From Candidatus Poribacteria bacterium (lineage in GTDB: Bacteria; Poribacteria; WGA-4E; PCPOR2b), in the NCBI GenBank assembly GCA_027296925.1, contig JAPUIP010000731.1:1-8551 (forward strand): a stretch of DNA of 8,551 nucleotides, given 5' to 3'. The notes below the pieces were generated by a model that worked only from the letters and a program-made list of their open reading frames with translations, made no database searches and was not told the origin of the DNA. The translations under genes and the position numbers were made by a program. This document shows, in pieces, positions 1 to 3,451 of this stretch; the stretch's first letter is position 1, and every line of letters starts with the position of its first letter.

Positions 1-2
1 CC

Positions 3-140
3 GCCAATCCACCGGAACGAGTTGCCGGTTTGATTTACGACCGTTTGCTCAACTCAACGATTGTCGGGTTGAGCGAGGTCGAAAAGCACCCCATTCACGC
101 GGAAAAGGGGAAATTCCCAACTACTGATATTGGGGTATAA
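3..140 (+). CDS. C-terminal end of an unrecognised gene (5' partial)
   Basis: One frame is open from the left edge to a TAA at 138-140, giving 45 residues that begin ANPPERVAGLIYDRLL and end TTDIGV. The other two forward frames are closed by stops at 31-33 and 110-112. The composition (mixed charged and hydrophobic, with a helix-like VAGLIYDRLL stretch) is plausible for a real protein end, but I do not recognise the family. The gene ends 140 bases before the PilZ gene, with inverted repeats and a promoter-like sequence between, so it is probably a separate transcription unit. That is inferred from spacing only. Confidence 0.4.
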   Translation, partial: ANPPERVAGLIYDRLLNSTIVGLSEVEKHPIHAEKGKFPTTDIGV

Positions 141-165
141 ACTTTATCACCCCCAATATATTGGG
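127..165. repeat. Overlapping, mutually exclusive inverted repeats after the upstream gene
   Basis: Three short arms lie in a row: ATATTGGGG at 127-135, CCCCAATAT at 151-159 and ATATTGGG at 158-165. Arms 1 and 2 can form a 9-bp stem with a 15-base loop spanning the stop codon of the upstream gene. Arms 2 and 3 form the perfect 14-bp palindrome CCCAATATATTGGG at 152-165. Both cannot form at once in RNA. No T-run follows, so it does not look like an ordinary intrinsic terminator. It could be a transcript-end hairpin or a protein operator. Confidence 0.45.
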
Positions 166-216
166 TTCAAAAATACCAGCGAAAAACTCACTTGAGCTAT
201 CTTGTCAATATATTGA
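152..216. promoter_or_regulatory. Paired CAATATATTG palindromes, candidate operator sites
   Basis: CAATATATTG occurs twice: inside CCCAATATATTGGG (152-165) and inside TCAATATATTGA (205-216). Each is a perfect palindrome in its full form. The centres are 52 bases apart, close to five turns of B-DNA, which is the arrangement expected for a dimeric regulator binding on the same face of the helix. The second copy lies between the -35 and -10 candidates of the pilZ promoter, where bound protein would block RNA polymerase. The repeats are seen directly; the regulator and its role are inference. Confidence 0.4.
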
Positions 217-220
217 TAAT
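192..220 (+). promoter_or_regulatory. Candidate sigma-70-type promoter for pilZ-cheB
   Basis: TTGAGC at 192-197 (4 of 6 matches to TTGACA) and GATAAT at 215-220 (5 of 6 to TATAAT) are separated by exactly 17 bases. Transcription would start near 227 and give a leader of about 54 bases before the PilZ start codon. It is the best promoter match I found in the gap before the gene cluster. No sigma-28 or sigma-54 flagellar-type promoter was evident there. Confidence 0.45.
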
Positions 221-280
221 TAACCTGCTCAATGTCGGGTATCCGAAGAAAATCGGAACATAGAGAATAAGGAAGCCACC

Positions 281-715
281 ATGCAAAGCCCAGAAAAACA
301 TAGCGCACGAGCGTTTATTCGTGTGGACAAAGAGATGATTATTCAGTATAGGGCGCTACCATCATCGGAACCGACCGACCGAATAGCGAGTGCAGTCAAG
401 ACAAAAAACGTCAGTGTTGTGGGAATATGCTTCCGCAGTCCAAGTCAACTTCCGGTTGGCGATCAACTCGTGATCGAGTTGCACCTTCCCTCCCATGAGG
501 AGCCAATCACTCCTGTTGCTCGTGTCGTCTGGTGTCGCCCCGGTGGAGCAGGGCATGATGTGGGTTTAGAACTGATGTGGTTCGATTGGCAGGCCGATGA
601 GCAACTGATTTTTGCCAACTATATCCATGGCACCCATGGGCAGGAAATGGATCAGATCTATATGCCCCCGGCTGAGCTGAATTCGATGGATGCGCAAGGA
701 GAAGAAGATGCTTGA
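281..715 (+). CDS. PilZ domain protein, probable c-di-GMP receptor
   Basis: This 144-residue protein is a stand-alone PilZ domain, the family of small beta-barrel receptors for cyclic di-GMP. Both parts of the ligand-binding signature are intact: RxxxR (R10 and R14 in RAFIR) and NxSxxG (N43, S45, G48 in NVSVVG). The barrel continues through PVARVVWCR to GHDVGLELMWF near residue 100. The C-terminal 25 residues are acidic and probably flexible. There is no signal peptide or membrane segment, so it should be cytoplasmic. An AAGGAAG ribosome-binding site lies 5 bases before the ATG. The end of the gene overlaps cheB by 8 bases, so the two are probably translated together. The likely role, inferred from position, is to convey c-di-GMP level to the chemosensory system or motility machinery. 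The binding partner cannot be read from the sequence. Confidence 0.9.
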   Translation: MQSPEKHSARAFIRVDKEMIIQYRALPSSEPTDRIASAVKTKNVSVVGICFRSPSQLPVGDQLVIELHLPSHEEPITPVARVVWCRPGGAGHDVGLELMWFDWQADEQLIFANYIHGTHGQEMDQIYMPPAELNSMDAQGEEDA

Positions 716-1826
716 AACTGCTCCAGCAAAGCAGATTAACGTCCTTGTTGTTGATGATTCGATGTTCATTCGGACTGCCATCAAAAGGTTGCTTGAAGCG
801 GATTCGGAAATCAAAGTTGTTGGTATGGCATCTGACGGTTTAGAGGCGATTGAGAAAATTAAAACCTTGCAGCCTCATGTCGTTACAATGGATATCGAAA
901 TGCCGCGGATGGACGGGCTCACTGCACTCAAAAAAATCATGGCGGAAAATCCGCTGCCTGTCTTGATGATTAGCACCTTGACAGAGTCAGGTGCCTCCTC
1001 AACGATAGAGGCATTGAGTCTGGGAGCGTTGGACTATATTCCGAAACAGATCGCTCAATCTTCTCTTGACATTCTGCGAATTCAGAAGGAATTGCACACG
1101 AAGATCAAAGCGCTGGCGAAGCGCTGCCCCCGGATGAAACCCAGATCTGCGATGAGGAAACCCCAACCTGTGGCATCTCCCAGGGTAGTGACCCCAAAAC
1201 CCGCTCCGGCGGTCAGACCGGTCCGGATGCCGATCCCCGATACCCAAGTCCAGGTTGTCGCCATTGGCACCTCCACGGGGGGCCCAAAAGCCCTTCAGGA
1301 AATTATTCCGCATTTTCCCGCCAACTTTCGTGTTGGTGTTTTGGTTGTTCAGCACATGCCGCCTTTCTTCACGAAGTCTTTGGCAGATCGCCTCAATTCG
1401 CTCAGTCAACTGACCGTTAAGGAAGCAGAACCACAAGAGATTGTTGAGCCAGGAAAAGTGTTGATTGCGCCCGGTGGCCAACACATGTCGGTGATCAAGC
1501 GCGGTGGAAAAGGTGTCATTCGGTTATCGGAATCCCCAACAGATCTCCACCACACCCCTTCTGTGGATGTGATGATGACCTCTGTCGCCGAAGTTTATCG
1601 ACAACATGCTGTTGGTGTAATTCTAACAGGCATGGGACATGATGGTTTGGAGGGGATGACGGCAATCCACCAAAAAAAGGGATTGACCCTGGCACAGGAC
1701 GAGTCAACAAGTGTTATTTATGGTATGCCAAGAGCTTGTGTTGAAGAAGGGTTTGTCGATCAAATCCTACCTTTAGATCGTGTTGCCGAGACTGTCATCC
1801 ATCTTGTTCAGAAAGGCGGTGGGTAA
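708..1826 (+). CDS. cheB: CheB, receptor-glutamate methylesterase/deamidase
   Basis: CheB removes methyl groups from (and deamidates) receptor glutamates and is switched on by phosphate from CheA. From the start at 708 it has 372 residues. The receiver domain covers about 10-130, with acidic pair D16/D17, phospho-acceptor D62 (MDIEMP) and K113. A basic, proline-rich linker covers about 138-178. The methylesterase domain follows with triad S189 (GTSTGGP), H216 (VQHMP) and D312 (GMGHDG); the H-to-D distance of 96 matches the E. coli enzyme. An in-frame ATG at 690 would add six residues, but it lies upstream of the AAGGAG at 696-701, which sits 6 bases before the ATG at 708, so 708 is preferred. 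That start lies inside the end of the PilZ gene (8-base overlap), which predicts translational coupling. All key residues are present and the protein should be active. Confidence 0.96.
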   Translation: MLETAPAKQINVLVVDDSMFIRTAIKRLLEADSEIKVVGMASDGLEAIEKIKTLQPHVVTMDIEMPRMDGLTALKKIMAENPLPVLMISTLTESGASSTIEALSLGALDYIPKQIAQSSLDILRIQKELHTKIKALAKRCPRMKPRSAMRKPQPVASPRVVTPKPAPAVRPVRMPIPDTQVQVVAIGTSTGGPKALQEIIPHFPANFRVGVLVVQHMPPFFTKSLADRLNSLSQLTVKEAEPQEIVEPGKVLIAPGGQHMSVIKRGGKGVIRLSESPTDLHHTPSVDVMMTSVAEVYRQHAVGVILTGMGHDGLEGMTAIHQKKGLTLAQDESTSVIYGMPRACVEEGFVDQILPLDRVAETVIHLVQKGGG

Positions 1827-1854
1827 CACACATCACAAGACCCCCTATCAACAG

Positions 1855-1899
1855 AAAGGAGGACTTCGCTACGCTCTGCCAGAGTAGCGAAGAAGTGTT
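1855..1899 (+). promoter_or_regulatory. cheW ribosome-binding site interrupted by a hairpin
   Basis: A strong Shine-Dalgarno sequence, AAAGGAGGA (1855-1863), is followed at once by a perfect inverted repeat, CTTCGCTAC (1864-1872) and GTAGCGAAG (1884-1892), with 11 bases between the arms. After the hairpin come 7 bases (AAGTGTT) and then the cheW ATG at 1900. In linear distance the site is 36 bases from the start, too far for normal use. If the hairpin folds, the spacing becomes the usual 7. No good alternative site lies close to the ATG (only a weak GAAGAAG). Inside the arms, CTCT/AGAG could extend the fold in an alternative form. Confidence 0.7.
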
Positions 1900-2406
1900 A
1901 TGCAACAAGCGACTCAAGGACAAGAAACCGGTCAACAACTGCTCCAAGGTGCCGGTCAAGAACTGCAAGTGGTTGGTTTTGAACTTGGCAGTGAGAAATT
2001 CGGTGTGGACATCCTCACCGTTCGAGAGATCATTCCCGTCGGGTCAATTACGCGAGTGCCGAATGCCCCTGATTTTGTTGAAGGTATTATCAACCTGCGG
2101 GGTGAGGTGATTCCGGTCATCGATCTCCGCAAGCGTGTCGGCATTGAACAGAGCGAATTTCAAAAAAGCACGCGAATCATTGTCGTTGAACTGGATGAGC
2201 AACAAGTGGGGTTCATTGTTGACGTTGTTTCGCAAGTATTACGTATTGCAACCGATACGGTCGAACCGCCACCGGAGATGGTAATGGGCACGGGCTCGGA
2301 GTATATTAAGGGCGTCGCACGGGTCGCGGACAAGCTACTTATGTTCTTGGACCTGAAGCGAGTTTTATCCCAGACAGAGCAAACCGCGGTCCAAGGGGTG
2401 GCTTAA
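1900..2406 (+). CDS. cheW: CheW, chemoreceptor-kinase coupling protein
   Basis: CheW is the scaffold that joins receptors to the kinase CheA in the cytoplasmic array. The 168-residue product has a single CheW domain from about residue 22 to 160. It carries the characteristic VVGFELGSEKFGVDI opening, the PVGSITRVPNAPDFVEGIINLRG segment and the VIPVIDLRKR strand; the conserved NLRG is at 65-68. The first 20 or so residues form a glutamine-rich extension (8 Q in residues 1-20) not needed for the fold. At DNA level this extension contains an imperfect direct repeat (1928-1942 and 1952-1966). The start is ATG 1900: an in-frame stop at 1885-1887 excludes anything further upstream, and no closer start has a better ribosome-binding site. 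The gene follows cheB by 73 bases and precedes cheX by 48. Its initiation region is unusual because a hairpin separates the Shine-Dalgarno sequence from the ATG. Confidence 0.95.
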   Translation: MQQATQGQETGQQLLQGAGQELQVVGFELGSEKFGVDILTVREIIPVGSITRVPNAPDFVEGIINLRGEVIPVIDLRKRVGIEQSEFQKSTRIIVVELDEQQVGFIVDVVSQVLRIATDTVEPPPEMVMGTGSEYIKGVARVADKLLMFLDLKRVLSQTEQTAVQGVA

Positions 2407-2454
2407 CAGACCATTCAATGCTGCAAAAAGCGGTCTAGTAGAAAGGAAAAATAG

Positions 2455-2949
2455 ATGACCAGAAAGCAACTTGCCAGATACATCGTTGAATCCACTAAAG
2501 ACATTTTTGATATGATGATCCCGCTGCCGCTAAAAATCGGCGCGCCGGTGTCGAAAGGCGGTCAGAAAATTGTCGATGGTGTGAGTGCAATGATCGGTAT
2601 TGCTGGCGATTTTTCTGCCCTGATTCAAATTTACTGTTCACGACCAGCAGCATTGGAAATTGCGACAATTCTCTTAGATGAAGAGATGCTTGAGGTGAAC
2701 GAGGATGTGGAAGATACGATCGGTGAACTCGCAAACATGCTTGCGGGTGGCATGAAAGGAAAATTTGCTGAAAGCGGTGCGAACCTAGAAATTGCAATCC
2801 CAAGTGTTGTGTCGGGGAGGGAATATTCAATCAGCCAGCCAGATAATGTGACCGGGGTGCGAGTGCCGTTTGACTTAGGTGGCGAAAACAGATTAGAAGT
2901 TACCCTGATTGTTGATTCGAAAGTCATTGGTCTCAAGGCGCCTGCATGA
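2455..2949 (+). CDS. cheX: CheX-type CheY-P phosphatase
   Basis: The 164-residue protein fits the CheX branch of the CheC/CheX/FliY phosphatase family. These proteins dephosphorylate CheY-P and end the motor signal, replacing CheZ in many non-enteric bacteria. The catalytic ExxN motif is seen once, as E91 and N94 in GELANMLAGGMK, preceded by the acidic DVEDTI helix. One copy is what CheX has, whereas CheC usually carries two. The C-terminal half (YSISQPDNVTGVRVPFD and LEVTLIVDSK) matches the beta-strand part through which CheX proteins dimerise. The ribosome-binding site is AAAGGAA at 2442-2448. It lies between cheW and cheA, consistent with its target, CheY, being encoded in the same cluster. 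Confidence is high for the family; dimerisation and activity are inferred from the family. Confidence 0.85.
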   Translation: MTRKQLARYIVESTKDIFDMMIPLPLKIGAPVSKGGQKIVDGVSAMIGIAGDFSALIQIYCSRPAALEIATILLDEEMLEVNEDVEDTIGELANMLAGGMKGKFAESGANLEIAIPSVVSGREYSISQPDNVTGVRVPFDLGGENRLEVTLIVDSKVIGLKAPA

Positions 2950-3047
2950 TTACATCAGCGGTCAATTGGACAGCGTTCCTGCCTTGGGGGCAGAAGTGGA
3001 TAAAATCTGAGGATTGGCAATTTAATAAATCCTGCAATCGAATGTAG
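2946..3047 (+). CDS. Possible 33-residue ORF overlapping the cheX stop
   Basis: An ATG at 2946 overlaps the cheX TGA as ATGA and opens a frame of 33 codons ending in TAG at 3045-3047. An AAGG (2935-2938) sits 7 bases upstream, so translation coupled to cheX is possible. The peptide (MITSAVNWTAFLPWGQKW to NRM) has four tryptophans and resembles nothing I know. Its last bases run into the inverted repeat that starts at 3027. It may simply be a chance frame or the relic of a lost gene. Confidence 0.2.
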   Translation: MITSAVNWTAFLPWGQKWIKSEDWQFNKSCNRM

Positions 3048-3117
3048 CCGCAGAGCCCGATGGATCGGGACAGGATTTGTGTGTCTGCCTTTGGCGCACA
3101 CATAGGTGCGCCGCTAC
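3027..3117. repeat. Nested palindromic repeat element
   Basis: Several perfect inverted repeats are interleaved here. AAATCCTG (3027-3034) pairs with CAGGATTT (3071-3078) and encloses CCCGA/TCGGG (3056-3060 and 3065-3069, loop TGGA). GGCGCAC (3093-3099) pairs with GTGCGCC (3106-3112) around a 6-base loop, and in an alternative fold TGTGTG (3078-3083) pairs with CACACA (3097-3102). GTAGC (3044-3048) and GCTAC (3113-3117) form outer arms. From memory, GTAGC-type ends with a GGCGCAC/GTGCGCC core resemble short dispersed palindromes in several environmental bacterial genomes. I could not check this. Confidence 0.5.
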
Positions 3118-3161
3118 GGTCAAAATGCGCAAGTTATTTAGTCGCCATTCCTGAGGATCAG

Positions 3162-3178
3162 AAAACCCTCCGGGTTTT
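3162..3178 (+). terminator. Terminator-like hairpin between cheX and cheA
   Basis: AAAACCC (3162-3168) and GGGTTTT (3172-3178) form a perfect 7-bp stem with a TCC loop. The downstream arm ends in TTTT but is followed by GGCAGCCCG rather than a longer T-run. The GC core is only three pairs. It could attenuate transcription from the pilZ-cheX part of the operon, or be only another palindrome in this repeat-rich gap. Confidence 0.35.
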
Positions 3179-3222
3179 GGCAGCCCGTCCTTCTCTATAT
3201 TTTTATCCGAATTTCTGATGAA

Positions 3223-3352
3223 ATACTGACCATCTCAAACTTCTCTATATATTCAATGCCGGATAAGATTGCGCTTTTTTCTGCAACAGCATTTTGGGAC
3301 ACCCTATTTTGCACGCCAGAAACAAAGTGCAATCTCCGGCGATGGTCAGTAT
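3223..3352. repeat. Large imperfect inverted repeat (MITE-like or structured RNA)
   Basis: The ends are a perfect 12-bp inverted repeat: ATACTGACCATC (3223-3234) and GATGGTCAGTAT (3341-3352). Further pairing lies inside. GCCGGA (3258-3263) pairs with TCCGGC (3335-3340). The segment 3267-3283 pairs with 3317-3334 over 17 pairs including one G-T, with C3323 bulged. The left arm carries an unpaired 23-base insert at 3235-3257 and a 3-base bulge at 3264-3266. About 35 base pairs can form in total, around a 33-base loop at 3284-3316. The shape suits a small non-autonomous mobile element or a long RNA hairpin that RNase III could cut. No target-site duplication was evident. Confidence 0.6.
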
Positions 3353-3451
3353 AAATCAGGCTTGATAGACCCGCAAACATTGAGTCGCAATGGAAAATCG
3401 ATCGTTTCATCAATCAACGCCTATGTCAGGTAGATGGAGAGGAAAATTTCA

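Larger units (their letters stand above)
2950..3451. other. 502-base non-coding gap rich in inverted repeats
   Basis: No convincing gene lies between cheX and cheA. The gap holds a run of hairpin-forming elements: CTGCC/GGCAG at 2979-2993, nested repeats at 3027-3117, AAAACCC/GGGTTTT at 3162-3178 and a large imperfect inverted repeat at 3223-3352. The 11-base direct repeat CTTCTCTATAT occurs at 3190-3200 and again at 3240-3250. The last 100 bases before cheA hold only the cheA ribosome-binding site and no clear promoter. Elsewhere in the cluster the gaps are 48 to 271 bases, so this one stands out. It looks like a landing place for palindromic repeat elements, or a structured control region between the first half of the operon and cheA. 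Confidence 0.6.

Noticed and set aside
690..707. Upstream ATG for cheB at 690
   Set aside because: It would place the strong AAGGAG inside the coding sequence and has no ribosome-binding site of its own; the six extra residues (MRKEKK) are just the translated Shine-Dalgarno region.
999..1484. Long minus-strand frame inside cheB (and similar ones inside cheX and cheA)
   Set aside because: These are antisense shadows of well-supported conserved genes, with no domain and no start signals.
2408..2436. AGACC/GGTCT inverted repeat between cheW and cheX
   Set aside because: Only 5 bp with a 19-base loop and no T-run; too weak to call a terminator.
3327..3355. Possible cheA promoter: GTGCAA (3327-3332) with TATAAA (3350-3355), 17-base spacing
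   Set aside because: The -35 matches only 3 of 6 and the -10 lies at the edge of the inverted repeat, where its sequence is explained by pairing.
3195..3413. A 72-codon frame on the minus strand in the cheX-cheA gap
   Set aside because: It runs straight across both arms of the large inverted repeat, has no recognisable domain, and lies opposite to every other gene. It is explained by the palindrome.
3434..3451. Upstream ATG for cheA at 3434
   Set aside because: Only AGG three bases before it, while AGAGGA is correctly spaced for the ATG at 3452; the added residues lie outside the HPt domain.
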